A stretch of 64,000 nt of DNA from Rhizobiaceae bacterium (GCA_019635775.1 JAHBYU010000002.1:62001-126000), one strand, 5' to 3'. Positions 32,501-42,418 are shown, counted from the first letter of the stretch. The notes: a model not told the origin generated them from the sequence alone. Numbers and translations: made by a program.

Positions 32501-33387
32501 CGCACGATCAGTTTCGGGTCGCTGCGTGGCAAAGGCCGTGGAAGAGCCAGGTCGTTTTCGCGTCGCCCGAAAGCAGCGGCTTCGTTCAACGAGCCACGCT
32601 CGCCCAACCGGCGGATTTCGGTATTCTTCAGGAAGCTTTGCCAGCAGGCGTGTCGGGGCGCATCGACCGTTCGGCAAAAATCAAGGTTGAACTTTACGGA
32701 GGCGCGTTTTCCAGTGTCAGCCGCGCCCTTCTGCTGAACGGCGCAAATACGGTGGCTGTCAGGGTCGCCAGCGGAGACTGGGAGATCTTGCAGTTCGAGA
32801 CTGCTGAAGAGGTAGCTCCGGATATCTGGATACTGGAAACGCTTCTTCGTGGCCAACTGGGCACCGATGACGCGATGGCCTCGGGCGCGGAGGTCGGCGC
32901 CCAGCTTGTCGTGCTCGATGAACGGGTGCCGCCAGCCGGCTTGCAGGCAAACTAGGTGGGGCTGCTGCTGAACTGGCGGGTCGGCGCGGCAGGGTCTGAT
33001 CTGTCGGAAGCCAATTTCGCGGATCATTCCGAGACGGGCGGCTGGCGTTCGCTGGTCCCGCTGTCGCCGGTCCATCTCAAGGCGCGACGGGAGGGAGGCG
33101 ACGTGCGGCTTTCCTGGATCAGACGCGGTCGCATGGACGCCGATGGCTGGAATGCGGGTGACATCCCGCTGGACGAGGAGCGTGAGGAATATCAGGTCCA
33201 GATCGCTCATGCCGGCGGTCCAGTGGTGCGGACCGAAACCGTGACATCGCAAGGCTATCTCTACACAGACGCCCTGATTTCCGGCGATTTCGGAACAACG
33301 CCTGCCGAAATCGACGTCACCGTTCGCCAGTTGAGCACGTCCGTCGGGTGGGGGCTGCCCGCCACGCAACGCCTTTCACTAGCCTGA
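29510..33387 (+). pseudogene. GTA hub/host-specificity gene (g15-like), frameshifted and with an in-frame stop
   Basis: The gene encodes the large GTA hub protein with a TIM-barrel-like middle and a phage tail domain. It starts at GTG 29510 (MATILLQVAGAALGSLLGPV). The first frame is good to DLRNWWSQPH (31339). Homology then continues one frame over as YNRIGGEELDEPTSWVPESK, so one base is missing at about 31339-31340 (CCGCAT-ACAAC, where one T would restore the frame). The second frame reads to GLQAN and meets TAG at 32953-32955, after which the same frame goes on GLLLNWRVGAAGSDLSEANF to 33387. Two independent lesions make an intact product of about 1290 residues impossible. Confidence 0.9.
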
Positions 33388-33409
33388 AACTTCAACATGA
33401 GGAACGACA

Positions 33410-33616
33410 ATGACAGACAGCAAACCGTGGTATCTTTCCCGCACGATCTGGGCCTCGTTCGTGACAATCCTGATGGCGATGGGCGGTATCGTCGGACTGC
33501 CAGTCGCGGGAATCGACAATTCGGCGCTGACAGAGACCCTTTTGCAGGCTGTTACCGCCATCAGCGGACTGGTAGCGATCTTCGGGCGACTTGGCGCAAG
33601 CAGCAGGATTGTCTGA
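33410..33616 (+). CDS. small membrane protein at the GTA end, holin-like
   Basis: A 68-residue protein with two hydrophobic helices (SFVTILMAMGGIVGLPVAGI and LLQAVTAISGLVAIFGRLGA) joined by a short polar loop. Proteins of this size and pattern follow g15 in rhizobial GTA clusters and may be holin-like or structural; the function is not established. The ATG at 33410 lies 22 bases after the end of the g15 frame. Hairpins that could end the transcript follow at 33637-33675. Confidence 0.65.
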   Translation: MTDSKPWYLSRTIWASFVTILMAMGGIVGLPVAGIDNSALTETLLQAVTAISGLVAIFGRLGASSRIV

Positions 33617-33636
33617 ATTGACAAGCCATGGCCGGT

Positions 33637-33675
33637 GATTTCGATGTGAAATCGTTCATTCCCCGTTCAGCGGGG
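33637..33675 (+). terminator. two consecutive hairpins after the GTA cluster
   Basis: GATTTC (33637-33642) pairs with GAAATC (33648-33653), and CCCCG (33661-33665) pairs with CGGGG (33671-33675). Both lie between the last GTA gene and feuN. Neither has a T-run, so termination is only a possibility; the second hairpin ends 19 bases before the feuN ATG and may instead affect its translation. Confidence 0.35.
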
Positions 33676-33694
33676 ATGCGCTAGAAAGCGTCTC

Positions 33695-33955
33695 ATGAAC
33701 AGGTTTCGCAAGATAAACAGCCTTGCCGTCGTCTGTGCTTTTGCACTTGCGACGCTTGGCCTGCAGGCTGGGCCCGGCCAGGCCGCGGACTGCTACGCCA
33801 TCGGCCAGCAGATCGCGGCTCAGAACGGTGGCCAGCTTGCAAACGTCTCTCAGACCGAGCGTGGCGGGCAACCCGCCTGCGTGGTCGTGGTCCTTATTCC
33901 TGGCAAGGACGGGGGAAGGCCGCGCCGCGAAGAATTCGTCGTTCCCGCAAATTAA
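33695..33955 (+). CDS. feuN: small periplasmic protein, FeuN-like
   Basis: An 86-residue exported protein. The signal peptide is about residues 1-31 (SLAVVCAFALATLGLQ...GQA). The mature part has two cysteines (ADCYAIGQQIA and QPACVVVVLIPGK) and ends EEFVVPAN, giving a small PepSY-like fold. In Sinorhizobium meliloti, FeuN is a small periplasmic inhibitor of the FeuQ kinase encoded just upstream of feuP and feuQ; size, export, place and order agree here. It starts 54 bases before feuP. The name is an inference from context and general resemblance. Confidence 0.7.
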   Translation: MNRFRKINSLAVVCAFALATLGLQAGPGQAADCYAIGQQIAAQNGGQLANVSQTERGGQPACVVVVLIPGKDGGRPRREEFVVPAN

Positions 33956-34009
33956 CAGGTTCTGACCCGAAGCGGGAACGACATATCATCTGGAGCCAGG
34001 ATTTTTCGC

Positions 34010-34675
34010 ATGCGGCTACTCGTCGTCGAGGATGACAAGGATCTCAACCGCCAGATCGCCGACGCGCTGACAGACGCCGGCTACGTCGTCGACAAGGCAT
34101 TCGATGGCGAGGAAGGCCACTACCTCGGGGACACCGAGCCATACGACGCTGTGGTGCTCGATATCGGCTTACCGCAGATGGACGGTATCAGTGTGGTCGA
34201 GCGATGGCGCCGCGGCGGCAGGAAGATGCCCGTCCTGATACTGACCGCGCGTGACCGTTGGAGCGACAAGGTGGCCGGGATCGATGCCGGAGCCGATGAC
34301 TACGTGACCAAGCCGTTCCACATCGAGGAGGTTCTTGCCCGCGTGAGAGCCTTGATCCGCAGGGCGGCCGGACATGCTTCTTCGGAGCTGACATGCGGAC
34401 CTCTGAGGCTGGACACCAAGGCTTCGAAGGCCGACGTAAACGGTACGCCCCTCAAACTGACGTCCCACGAGTTCCGGTTGCTGGCCTATCTCATGCATCA
34501 CATGGGCGAGGTCGTTTCGCGAACAGAGCTGGTCGAACACCTCTACGACCAGGATTTCGACCGGGATTCCAACACGATCGAGGTGTTTGTCGGCCGGCTG
34601 CGCAAGAAGATGGGGATCGACATGATCGAGACCGTCCGCGGCATGGGCTATCGCATGCGTGAACCCGAGGCCTGA
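34010..34675 (+). CDS. feuP: OmpR/PhoP-family response regulator FeuP
   Basis: A 221-residue response regulator: receiver domain (LLVVEDDKDLNRQIADAL, phospho-Asp in AVVLDIGLPQMDG near residue 51, Lys in YVTKPFHIEEVLARV) and winged-helix DNA-binding domain (LTSHEFRLLAYLMHHMGEVV, DSNTIEVFVGRLRKKMG). In rhizobia FeuP with FeuQ activates export of cyclic beta-glucan and other envelope genes. The kinase gene follows after eight bases, and the small periplasmic protein precedes it, which supports the name. Confidence 0.85.
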   Translation: MRLLVVEDDKDLNRQIADALTDAGYVVDKAFDGEEGHYLGDTEPYDAVVLDIGLPQMDGISVVERWRRGGRKMPVLILTARDRWSDKVAGIDAGADDYVTKPFHIEEVLARVRALIRRAAGHASSELTCGPLRLDTKASKADVNGTPLKLTSHEFRLLAYLMHHMGEVVSRTELVEHLYDQDFDRDSNTIEVFVGRLRKKMGIDMIETVRGMGYRMREPEA

Positions 34676-34683
34676 CGAACCGG

Positions 34684-36075
34684 ATGGGGCGGGCGTTTCG
34701 CAGCAGCTTTGGCCCGCGTTCGCTCGCCTTCCGCGTCATCGCCTTTTCCACCGGCTGGGCGATACTGGCGCTGATCGTCATATCGACAGTGATCTCGGCA
34801 CTCTACCGGCAGGCCAGCGAACGAGGCTTCGACAGCCTTCTCTCCGCCCATCTGTTCAACCTGATCGGCTCTGTTGGCGTTTCCCCCGACGGCGCGCTGA
34901 CCGGCAGTCCCAATCTGGGCGATTTGCGTTTCTCGGAACCGAATTCAGGCTGGTACTATTCCGTCGAGCCGGTGTCCGGCGGCTTGAGCGGGCAGGTTCG
35001 TTCTGCGTCCATGACGCAACCCATCCCGTCACCTCCGATTTCCGAGGTTCCGTTCAATCCACAGTTCCAGCGCAGCTACCTCATCGACGGGATCGCAGGC
35101 GAGGACCTGACCGTGATCGAAAGCGAGTTCGTGCTGGACTCAGAGAACCGGATTGCCCGGTTCAGGGTGATGGGGAACCGGACAGAACTGGAGCAGGAGA
35201 TATCCACGTTCGAAGGCAGGCTTTTCGCCTATCTCGCCCTTTTCGGGCTTGGCATGGTCGCCATCAACGCCCTGGCGATCCTGCTGGGCCTGCGTCCGCT
35301 GAACAGGGTCCGCAACGCGCTGGCCATGGTGCGAGAAGGGCAGGCGCAGCGGCTGGATGGAAGTTTTCCGGCAGAGATCGAGCCGCTTGCCAATGAAACC
35401 AACGCGTTGATCGAGAACAACCGGCGTATCGTCGAGCGATCGCGCACGCAGGTGGGGAACCTCGCCCATTCGCTGAAGACGCCGCTTGCCGTATTGACCA
35501 ATGAGGGGCGGGCGCTGGGTGGACAGAAGGGTGACCTTATCGCCGAACAGGCGACGGCTATGCGCGACCAGCTTGACCACTATCTGAGACGGGCGCGCAT
35601 GGCCGCGCAGCGCGACAGCGTGATCTATCGCACGCCGGTGAAGCCGCTGATCGAGAGGCTGGTTCGTGTCATCGAGAAACTGGGCAGGATAAGCGTATCG
35701 CTGGTCCTTCCGCCGGAAGAGGTGGTCTTCGCGGGAGAGCGCGAGGATCTCGAGGAAATCGTTGGCAACCTCCTCGAAAATGCAATGAAATGGAAGAAGG
35801 ACAGGGTTTCTGTTCGTGTTTCGCTGCTGCCGATCACGTCAGAAGGGCCAAAGCTCTTCTCCATCGAGATCGAGGATGACGGGCCGGGTATTCCCGAAGA
35901 CAAGGCCCGCGAAGCCCTCAAGCGCGGCAAGCGTCTCGACGAAACCAAACCAGGAACGGGTTTGGGCCTTGCCATCGTCTCCGAACTTGTCGGCGAATAT
36001 GGAGGCCGGCTGCTGCTGGAGCGCTCGGAACTTGGAGGATTGAAAGCCGTTGTAGAACTGCGTGCCGTTCAATAG
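34684..36075 (+). CDS. feuQ: FeuQ membrane sensor histidine kinase
   Basis: A 463-residue inner-membrane kinase. Helix 1 is near residues 20-40 (IAFSTGWAILALIVISTVIS) and helix 2 near 180-205 (YLALFGLGMVAINALAILLG), enclosing a periplasmic sensor domain of about 140 residues. Kinase motifs are the H-box NLAHSLKTPLAVL, N-box GNLLENAMKWKKDRV, and G boxes DDGPGIPEDKAREALKRG and TGLGLAIVSEL. The layout matches PhoQ-type kinases. It is paired with feuP eight bases upstream. The periplasmic domain would be the contact for the FeuN-like protein. Confidence 0.85.
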   Translation: MGRAFRSSFGPRSLAFRVIAFSTGWAILALIVISTVISALYRQASERGFDSLLSAHLFNLIGSVGVSPDGALTGSPNLGDLRFSEPNSGWYYSVEPVSGGLSGQVRSASMTQPIPSPPISEVPFNPQFQRSYLIDGIAGEDLTVIESEFVLDSENRIARFRVMGNRTELEQEISTFEGRLFAYLALFGLGMVAINALAILLGLRPLNRVRNALAMVREGQAQRLDGSFPAEIEPLANETNALIENNRRIVERSRTQVGNLAHSLKTPLAVLTNEGRALGGQKGDLIAEQATAMRDQLDHYLRRARMAAQRDSVIYRTPVKPLIERLVRVIEKLGRISVSLVLPPEEVVFAGEREDLEEIVGNLLENAMKWKKDRVSVRVSLLPITSEGPKLFSIEIEDDGPGIPEDKAREALKRGKRLDETKPGTGLGLAIVSELVGEYGGRLLLERSELGGLKAVVELRAVQ

Positions 36076-36179
36076 GAGGGGCTGGTTCCAGAACGTAATG
36101 GTTTTCAGGCCAAATTTCGGTCAAATATGCCTCCTAACGCCGAGTCTTCGCAGATGCGGCCTCCGAACCGGGTGATTTC

Positions 36180-36602
36180 ATGAAAGTTCAGCTGGCGCTT
36201 GTCGCTACAATCCTGGCGTTGTCCGGCTGCACCACGATGGGAGGCGGGCCGGCCGGGCCAAGTGCCCGCCCCGCTTCGACCGGGCCGGCGGCACCCGAAA
36301 CGATCATCTCCGCCTTGAACGGGGGGTTGATCGGCGGTGCGGTTGGCACTGGCTTGAGCGACAGCGATCGCCGGATCGCACTGCAGGCGGAATACAAGGC
36401 GCTGGAGCACACCGCGGCTGGCAAGCCTGTCGAATGGCAGGGTTCGCGCGGCAGCGGGTCCGTGACCGCGGCGCAGCCCTACAGGGTCGGTTCGCAGGAC
36501 TGCCGGCAATACATGCAGACAGTCTACGCGGGCGGACAGACCCGCAGCGCGCGTGCAACGGCATGTCGCAACCCCGATGGCAGCTGGACACCACTGACCT
36601 GA
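36180..36602 (+). CDS. lipoprotein, 17 kDa surface antigen-like
   Basis: A 140-residue predicted outer-membrane lipoprotein. The signal ends in a lipobox LALSGC (Cys at residue 17). A glycine-rich segment (SALNGGLIGGAVGTGLSDSD) resembles the glycine-zipper of 17 kDa surface antigens. The C-terminal domain (YRVGSQDCRQYMQTVYAGGQ, RATACRNPDGSW) has two cysteines and is the common RT0821/Lpp0805-type surface-antigen end. Probable role is envelope integrity. It lies alone between feuQ and ccmI, with about 100 bp in front that may carry its promoter. Confidence 0.82.
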   Translation: MKVQLALVATILALSGCTTMGGGPAGPSARPASTGPAAPETIISALNGGLIGGAVGTGLSDSDRRIALQAEYKALEHTAAGKPVEWQGSRGSGSVTAAQPYRVGSQDCRQYMQTVYAGGQTRSARATACRNPDGSWTPLT

Positions 36603-36691
36603 CGATTTGTTGAAGGCGAAATCGGCATTCCGACAATCAGCCGCAGAGGCGCGATATTGGCAGGCCGCGATCCGGGGGCTATTTGGACGCC

Positions 36692-37843
36692 ATGTTGTTC
36701 TGGGTCATAGCCGGTTTGCTGACGCTGGGCGCCAGCCTTGCGGTGCTCATGCCGCTTTCGGGACGGCGTGGCGCGGGCTCCGCGGCCGGCGCCCATGACC
36801 TTGAAGTCTATCGCGACCAGTTGTCCGAACTCGATCGCGATGCTTCGCGCGGCCTGATCGCCGCCGCCGAGGCAGAGCAGGCGCGCGCCGAGATCGCCCG
36901 CAGGATCCTGAAGGCTGACAGGGACATCAAGTCGGACGGCGCGCTTGACCGACCGGAAGGCAAGGCATTACGGGCTGTAGCGGTGGCCGCGGTGCTGGCG
37001 GTGCCCGTTGTGAGTTGGGGAATCTATGCGGCGACCGGTTCGCCCGATCTTCCCTCCCAGCCATTGTCCGCGCGTCTCGACAAGAACCCCGCTGACAGCT
37101 CGGTGGACGAACTTATCGCCCGCGCCGAGGCGCACCTTGCCGCCAATCCCGACGATGGCCGGGGCTGGGATGTTCTTGCGCCGATCTATGCGCGGATGGG
37201 GCGCTATCCTGAAGCCGCCACGGCGTTTCAGAACGCCATAAGGCTCGACGGAGCAACCGCTGCACGCGAGGCAGGATTGGGAGAGGCGCTTGCAGGCGCG
37301 GCGGGCGGTGTGATCACCGATGAGGCACAGGCGGCATTCCAGCGGGCACTGCAACTCGAACCGGGACACGCCAAGGCCAGCTTCTTCCTGGCTTCCGCAT
37401 TGGCGCAGGAGGGCAGGGTGGGCGAGGCTCGACAGGCCTGGCAGGAGATGATCGCTTCGATGCCGGCCGATTCGCCCTGGCGCAACGCAGTTACGCAGGC
37501 ACTTCAGGCCGCTGACAGCAGGCTGGCGGAGGCCGGCGGTGCGCCGGACGAGCAGGCGGCGGGCCCGACGCGGGATGACATGGATGCCGCAGCCGACATG
37601 TCCGAGGAAGATCGCACGGCCATGATCGAGGGCATGGTCGCAAGCCTCGACGCGAAGCTGCAACAGAACCCGGACGACGTTGAGGGGTGGTCGAGGCTGA
37701 TCCGCTCCTACATGGTGCTCGGTAAGGCCGACGCGGCGCGCGACGCCCTGCAGCGCGGGACGGAAGCGCTGGGACCGGGCAGTGCCGGCGCCACCCGGCT
37801 GTCGGACTTCGCTGCATCGGTTGGCATTGAGGCGAGAGAGTAA
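36692..37843 (+). CDS. ccmI: cytochrome c maturation protein CcmI (CycH)
   Basis: CcmI binds apocytochrome c and delivers it to the haem ligation complex CcmF/H. The 383-residue protein has two membrane helices (about residues 1-22 and 90-112) around a cytoplasmic domain with the [20 protein letters not shown] motif. A periplasmic part holds tetratricopeptide repeats ([40 protein letters not shown]). I prefer the ATG at 36692 to the TTG at 36683. It heads the ccmIEFH operon; ccmE starts five bases after its stop. Confidence 0.93.
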   Translation: MLFWVIAGLLTLGASLAVLMPLSGRRGAGSAAGAHDLEVYRDQLSELDRDASRGLIAAAEAEQARAEIARRILKADRDIKSDGALDRPEGKALRAVAVAAVLAVPVVSWGIYAATGSPDLPSQPLSARLDKNPADSSVDELIARAEAHLAANPDDGRGWDVLAPIYARMGRYPEAATAFQNAIRLDGATAAREAGLGEALAGAAGGVITDEAQAAFQRALQLEPGHAKASFFLASALAQEGRVGEARQAWQEMIASMPADSPWRNAVTQALQAADSRLAEAGGAPDEQAAGPTRDDMDAAADMSEEDRTAMIEGMVASLDAKLQQNPDDVEGWSRLIRSYMVLGKADAARDALQRGTEALGPGSAGATRLSDFAASVGIEARE

Positions 37844-37847
37844 GGTC

Positions 37848-38288
37848 ATGACGCGCAAGCAGAAAAGGCTTTCGGTGATTGGCGGCGCGCTCGGTTTTCT
37901 GGGCCTTGCCGTGGCGCTTACATTCTATGCACTTGGCCAGAAGGCATCGTATTTCTACATGCCCGCCGATCTTGCCGGCGCGACGCTGGAGCCGGGCCAA
38001 CGCATCAGGCTGGGTGGGCTCGTGGAAAAAGGCACGATCGTGCGCGATCAGGGAACCGAGGTAAGCTTCTCCGTCACCGACATGGAGCAATCGGTGAAGG
38101 TTGCCTATTCGGGCATCTTGCCCGACCTTTTCCGCGAGGAGCAGGGCGTCATCACCGAGGGAAGCTTTGGCACGGATGGCGTTTTCCATGCCGACAGCGT
38201 GCTGGCCAAGCATGACGAGACCTACATGCCCAAGGAAGTGGCCGACGGGCTGAAAGCCAAAGGCGTCTGGCAGGAGGAAACCCAGTGA
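37848..38288 (+). CDS. ccmE: haem chaperone CcmE (CycJ)
   Basis: CcmE carries haem covalently in the periplasm between CcmABCD and the CcmF/H ligase. The 146-residue protein has an N-terminal membrane anchor ([20 protein letters not shown]) and an OB-fold periplasmic domain. The haem-binding histidine is H122 with Y126 in AKHDETYMP, the HxxxY motif of the classical family. I start it at the ATG at 37848 behind a TAAGGTC sequence; the longer frame runs into ccmI. ccmF starts 25 bases after the stop. Confidence 0.95.
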   Translation: MTRKQKRLSVIGGALGFLGLAVALTFYALGQKASYFYMPADLAGATLEPGQRIRLGGLVEKGTIVRDQGTEVSFSVTDMEQSVKVAYSGILPDLFREEQGVITEGSFGTDGVFHADSVLAKHDETYMPKEVADGLKAKGVWQEETQ

Positions 38289-38312
38289 TGAGGCGAAAGG
38301 CGATCAAGCCAG

Positions 38313-40304
38313 ATGGTTGAGATCGGTCATTTCGCCCTTGTGCTGGCGTTTGCGCTTTCGCTCGTCCAGTCCACGATTCCGCTGGTCGGCGCAAGGTCGG
38401 CCAACGAACGCATGATGGCGGTCGGCACGCCGGTGACGCTGGCCGGATTCGCGCTGGTGGGGCTCGCCTTCGTCATATTGACGATCTGCTATGTCCGTTC
38501 GGATTTCTCGGTCGCCAATGTCTGGGAGAATTCCCATTCGTTGAAGCCGATGCTCTACAAGATCACCGGAACGTGGGGAAACCACGAGGGATCGATGCTT
38601 CTGTGGGTGCTGATCCTGACCTTCTTCGGCAGCCTGGTGGCGGTTTTCGGCGCGAACCTTCCGGCAAGCCTGCGGGCCACCGTGTTGGCGGTGCAGGGTT
38701 GGATCGGCACGGCCTTCCTTCTGTTCATCCTGTCGACGTCCAATCCGTTTGCCCGGCTTTCGCCTGCGCCGATCGAGGGACGCGACCTCAATCCGATCCT
38801 GCAGGACGTCGGCCTCGCCATCCATCCGCCGCTGCTCTATCTCGGCTATGTCGGCTTCTCCGTGTGTTTTTCGTTCGCGGTCGCGGCGCTCATCGACGGC
38901 CGTATCGATGCGGCATGGGCGCGTTGGGTGCGCCCGTGGACGCTTGCCGCCTGGGCTTTCCTGACCGGCGGCATCGCGATGGGCTCCTACTGGGCCTACT
39001 ACGAACTTGGCTGGGGCGGATTCTGGTTCTGGGATCCGGTCGAGAATGCTTCGTTCATGCCGTGGCTGGCGGGCACGGCGCTGCTTCATTCGGCAATCGT
39101 GATGGAAAAGCGCTCGGCGTTGAAGATCTGGACGCTGCTCCTCGCCATACTGACCTTTTCCCTCTCGCTTCTCGGCACATTCCTCGTGCGGTCCGGCGTG
39201 CTGACCTCAGTCCATGCGTTTGCGACCGACCCGAGCAGGGGGGTGTTCATCCTCTGCATCCTGATAATCTTTATCGGCGGCTCGCTCGCATTGTTTGCGA
39301 TCCGCTCTTCGTCGCTTACGCCCGGAGGGATTTTCCATCCCATCTCCCGCGAAGGCGCGCTGGTGCTCAACAACCTGTTCCTTACCACCGCGACCGCGAC
39401 CGTGCTGGTAGGCACCTTGTATCCGCTCGTCGTCGAGGCGCTTTCGGGAGAAAAGATTTCGGTCGGCGCACCCTTCTTCGATCTGACATTCGGACCGCTG
39501 ATGGTTCCGCTTCTCCTGCTCGTGCCATTCGGGCCGCTGCTGGCCTGGAAGCGCGGCGATGCGCTCGCTGCGGCGCAAAGGCTGATGACGGCTTTCGCGG
39601 GCTCGCTTCTGGCCGTGATGGCCACCATGCTTTTCGTGGACAAGGCTTCCGTGCTCGCGGCGCTTGGCGTGGGTCTCTCCGTCTGGCTGATCCTCGGCGC
39701 GTTGACGGACATCGCCCTGAAGGCCGGTTTCGGAAGCGTTCCCGCCGCGACGATGCTGCGCCGTCTGACGGGTTTGCCGAAGTCGATTTACGGCACCGCG
39801 CTTGCACATCTGGGGCTTGGGCTCACCACGCTCGGGATTGTCGGCGTGATGTCGCTTGAAACCGAGAACATCCTGGCCATGAAACCCGGCGAGACGACCG
39901 GGATTTCCGGCTACGTGCTTCGGTTCGATGGTGTCGTGCCGGTGCGGGGGCCGAACTATACCGAGAGCCAGGCAAAGTTCTCGCTCGCCACGGAATCAGG
40001 CCAGCCGCTGGGGCAGATTGTATCGTCCAAGCGGTTCTACCCGGTGCGGCAGATGCCCACCACCGAGGCGGGCATAAGGACGATAGGCGCAAGCCAGCTC
40101 TACATCTCCATAGGCGATGATACGGCCGATGGCGGCCTTGTCGTGCGAATCTGGTGGAAGCCACTCGTGACGCTGATCTGGATCGGGACATTGGTGATGA
40201 TGCTTGGAGGCGCGGTGTCGCTCTTCGACCGGCGGCTGAGGATCGGCGCACCGGCGGGTAGCAGGCGCAGGCGACCGGCGCAGCCGGAGGCTGTTGCGCG
40301 ATGA
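38313..40304 (+). CDS. ccmF: haem lyase CcmF (CycK)
   Basis: CcmF is the core of the cytochrome c haem ligase in the inner membrane. The 663-residue protein has about 15 hydrophobic helices and the family's tryptophan-rich WWD-type motif [19 protein letters not shown], preceded by SYWAYYELG. Conserved loop segments include [20 protein letters not shown] and [15 protein letters not shown] with the haem-ligand histidine. A large periplasmic domain near the C-terminus starts at about residue 510. It overlaps ccmH by four bases (ATGA). Complete and typical in length. Confidence 0.95.
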   Translation: MVEIGHFALVLAFALSLVQSTIPLVGARSANERMMAVGTPVTLAGFALVGLAFVILTICYVRSDFSVANVWENSHSLKPMLYKITGTWGNHEGSMLLWVLILTFFGSLVAVFGANLPASLRATVLAVQGWIGTAFLLFILSTSNPFARLSPAPIEGRDLNPILQDVGLAIHPPLLYLGYVGFSVCFSFAVAALIDGRIDAAWARWVRPWTLAAWAFLTGGIAMGSYWAYYELGWGGFWFWDPVENASFMPWLAGTALLHSAIVMEKRSALKIWTLLLAILTFSLSLLGTFLVRSGVLTSVHAFATDPSRGVFILCILIIFIGGSLALFAIRSSSLTPGGIFHPISREGALVLNNLFLTTATATVLVGTLYPLVVEALSGEKISVGAPFFDLTFGPLMVPLLLLVPFGPLLAWKRGDALAAAQRLMTAFAGSLLAVMATMLFVDKASVLAALGVGLSVWLILGALTDIALKAGFGSVPAATMLRRLTGLPKSIYGTALAHLGLGLTTLGIVGVMSLETENILAMKPGETTGISGYVLRFDGVVPVRGPNYTESQAKFSLATESGQPLGQIVSSKRFYPVRQMPTTEAGIRTIGASQLYISIGDDTADGGLVVRIWWKPLVTLIWIGTLVMMLGGAVSLFDRRLRIGAPAGSRRRRPAQPEAVAR

Positions 40305-40762
40305 GGCGGCGGTTTGCCCTGCTTGTCATGGCGATGGCCGCCGTCCTCTGGAACGCGCCCGCGTTCGCGGTGCTGCCCGGCGAAGCGCTGCCAGATCCAA
40401 GGCTTGAGGAGCGGGCACGCGCGCTCTCCTCCGAACTGCGCTGCATGGTGTGCCAGAATCAGTCGATCGACCTGTCCGACGCCGAGCTCGCCCGTGATCT
40501 TCGCATACTGGTTCGCGAGCGCCTCATGGCGGGCGACAGTGACCAGGAGGTGCTGGACTATGTCGTCTCCCGCTATGGCGAGTTCGTCCTGCTCAAGCCG
40601 CGCTTCAGCCTGCGCAACGCGCTGCTGTGGGGTACGCCGGCGATTCTCCTGCTCGGCGGCGGCGTTTTCATCGTTCTGATTGCGCGTGGACGGCGACGGG
40701 CAAGGCCCGCCGAACTTACCTCGGCGGAAGCCGCTCAGCTTGACGAAATACTGCGCCGCTGA
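40301..40762 (+). CDS. ccmH: cytochrome c maturation thiol protein CcmH (CycL)
   Basis: CcmH keeps apocytochrome CXXCH cysteines reduced for haem ligation. The 153-residue protein has a signal peptide ([19 protein letters not shown]), the redox motif [11 protein letters not shown] with C48 and C51, and a C-terminal membrane helix ([20 protein letters not shown]). The fold region [20 protein letters not shown] is conserved. Last gene of the ccmIEFH operon. A short GAGCG/CGCTC hairpin spans its stop, and degP follows after 120 bp. Confidence 0.95.
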   Translation: MRRRFALLVMAMAAVLWNAPAFAVLPGEALPDPRLEERARALSSELRCMVCQNQSIDLSDAELARDLRILVRERLMAGDSDQEVLDYVVSRYGEFVLLKPRFSLRNALLWGTPAILLLGGGVFIVLIARGRRRARPAELTSAEAAQLDEILRR

Positions 40763-40885
40763 GCGTTCCAGCAGCGCTCAACATTAATAAAATTTCATCT
40801 GGCGGAAATGGCGCCGTAATGTGGTGGTTTCTATCTCTTGTTCACGAGGATGCGGCCAAGCGTCCCGAGAAGAGGATAGAATCGA

Positions 40886-42418
40886 ATGACCATTCCCAAG
40901 TCCATTTCCGGTAACCGCAAGCGGTTGCTTGCTGCTGCCGCTTCCGTTGCGATCGCAGGCGCCATCGGCTTTGGTGCAATTACTTCGGGCACACTGCCCG
41001 TTCAGGCCGAGGCCGTCCGCGTAACTGCCCCGCAGGCTCCCGGTTTTGCCGATGTCGTCGAGCGCGTTTCGCCAGCCGTCGTCAGCGTTCGCGTCAAGGC
41101 CAAGATCGAGCCCGCTTCCGATAACGGCGCCGACATTTTCGGCCAGGGCTTCGACAACCTGCCCGACGACCACCCCATGAAGCGCTTCTTCCGGGAGTTC
41201 CGTGGCTGGGGCGGCGATCAGGACCGTCAGCGCCCGGAGCGCCGGTCGCGCCGTGACGAAGGACCGCGTCCTGTCGCACAGGGCTCCGGCTTCTTCATTT
41301 CGGAAGACGGTTATCTCGTGACCAACAACCACGTCGTCGAGAACGGCATGGAATTCACAGTTGTGACCGACAGCGGCAAGGAGCTCGATGCGAAGCTGAT
41401 CGGTACCGATCCGCGTACCGACCTTGCAGTCCTAAAGGTCGAGGCGGACGGCCAGAAGTTCACCTATGTCGACTTCGCCGATGACGCGAAGGTCCGGGTT
41501 GGCGACTGGGTGGTTGCGGTGGGCAATCCGTTCGGTCTTGGCGGCACGGTTACTGCCGGCATCGTCTCGGCGCGCGGCCGTGATATCGGCGCCGGCCCAT
41601 ATGACGATTTCCTGCAGATCGACGCAGCCGTGAACCGTGGCAACTCGGGTGGTCCTGCCTTCAATCTCAACGGTGAGGTCGTTGGCATCAACACGGCGAT
41701 CTTCTCGCCGTCGGGCGGCAATGTCGGCATCGCCTTCGCGATCCCTGCATCGACGGCCCGCGAAGTTACTCAGGATCTGATCCGCGACGGCTCGGTCCAG
41801 CGCGGCTGGCTTGGTGTCGAGATCCAGCCTGTCACGCCTGAGATCGCCGAATCGCTCGGCCTGAGCGGCGAGAACGGTGCTCTGGTCTCCAACGCCCAGG
41901 ACGAAAGCCCTGCCAAGAAGGCCGGCATCGTTGCTGGCGACGTGATCGTGGCCGTTGACGGCAAGGATGTGACTTCGCCGAAGGAACTTGCCCGCGTGAT
42001 CGGTGGCATCGCCCCCGGCAAGGCGGTGGAAGTCACCATCTGGCGTGATGGCAAGTCGCAGAACATGACGGTGGACCTCGGCGAATTGCCGGCTCCCGAA
42101 AAGCAGGCTTCGCTGCAGGGCGGTAAAGAAGCTCCGGCCGCCAGCGACCAGCTGGCAGACCTGGGCCTCACCATCACGCCTGCGGAAGACGGCAAGGGCG
42201 TCGTGGTGACCGATGTCGATCCCGGCAGCGATGCAGCTGATCGCGGTTTGCAGGCCGGTGACGTGATTACCAGCGTCAACTCGAAGGAAGTTGCCGGCGG
42301 TGCCGACATCCAAAAGGCCATCGAAGACGCCGCACAGGCAGGCCGCAAGGCGGTTCTCGTCCAGGTGACGCGTGACAATGCCAGCCGCTTCGTGACCCTG
42401 CCGGTCGCCAAGGGCTGA
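40886..42418 (+). CDS. degP: periplasmic serine protease DegP/HtrA (Do family)
   Basis: A periplasmic protease and chaperone that removes misfolded proteins. The 510-residue protein has a signal peptide, a trypsin-like domain with catalytic H149 (TNNHVVENG), D179 (DPRTDLAVL) and S254 (NRGNSGGPAFN), and two PDZ domains (about residues 305-400 and 425-505). A charged linker (RQRPERRSRRDEGPRPVAQG) precedes the protease domain. It is a separate transcription unit after ccmH and ends at a strong hairpin (42431-42463). The ccm-degP-two-component order is conserved in rhizobia. Confidence 0.95.
   Translation: MTIPKSISGNRKRLLAAAASVAIAGAIGFGAITSGTLPVQAEAVRVTAPQAPGFADVVERVSPAVVSVRVKAKIEPASDNGADIFGQGFDNLPDDHPMKRFFREFRGWGGDQDRQRPERRSRRDEGPRPVAQGSGFFISEDGYLVTNNHVVENGMEFTVVTDSGKELDAKLIGTDPRTDLAVLKVEADGQKFTYVDFADDAKVRVGDWVVAVGNPFGLGGTVTAGIVSARGRDIGAGPYDDFLQIDAAVNRGNSGGPAFNLNGEVVGINTAIFSPSGGNVGIAFAIPASTAREVTQDLIRDGSVQRGWLGVEIQPVTPEIAESLGLSGENGALVSNAQDESPAKKAGIVAGDVIVAVDGKDVTSPKELARVIGGIAPGKAVEVTIWRDGKSQNMTVDLGELPAPEKQASLQGGKEAPAASDQLADLGLTITPAEDGKGVVVTDVDPGSDAADRGLQAGDVITSVNSKEVAGGADIQKAIEDAAQAGRKAVLVQVTRDNASRFVTLPVAKG

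Larger units (their letters stand above)
23466..33616 (+). mobile_element. decayed gene transfer agent (GTA) cluster, g1-like to g15 and beyond
   Basis: Gene order matches the alphaproteobacterial GTA structural cluster: a g1-like gene, the last part of the capsid gene (g5), then connector (g6), head closure (g7), tail terminator (g8), major tail protein (g9), g10, tail chaperone (g10.1), short tape measure (g11), DUF2460 (g12), DUF2163 (g13), NlpC/P60 peptidase (g14), hub/host-specificity gene (g15) and a small membrane protein. Terminase, portal, prohead protease and most of the capsid gene are missing, and g15 is broken twice. No integrase or attachment site is visible, as expected for a vertically inherited GTA rather than a prophage. 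Confidence 0.85.

Noticed and set aside
32056..33369. 437-codon minus-strand frame opposite the 3' half of the GTA hub gene
   Set aside because: The plus strand shows clear GTA hub homology through both lesions; the antisense frame has shadow composition.
23466..33616. Interpretation as an ordinary prophage
   Set aside because: Gene order and families are those of a GTA; there is no integrase, repressor, replication gene or attachment repeat.
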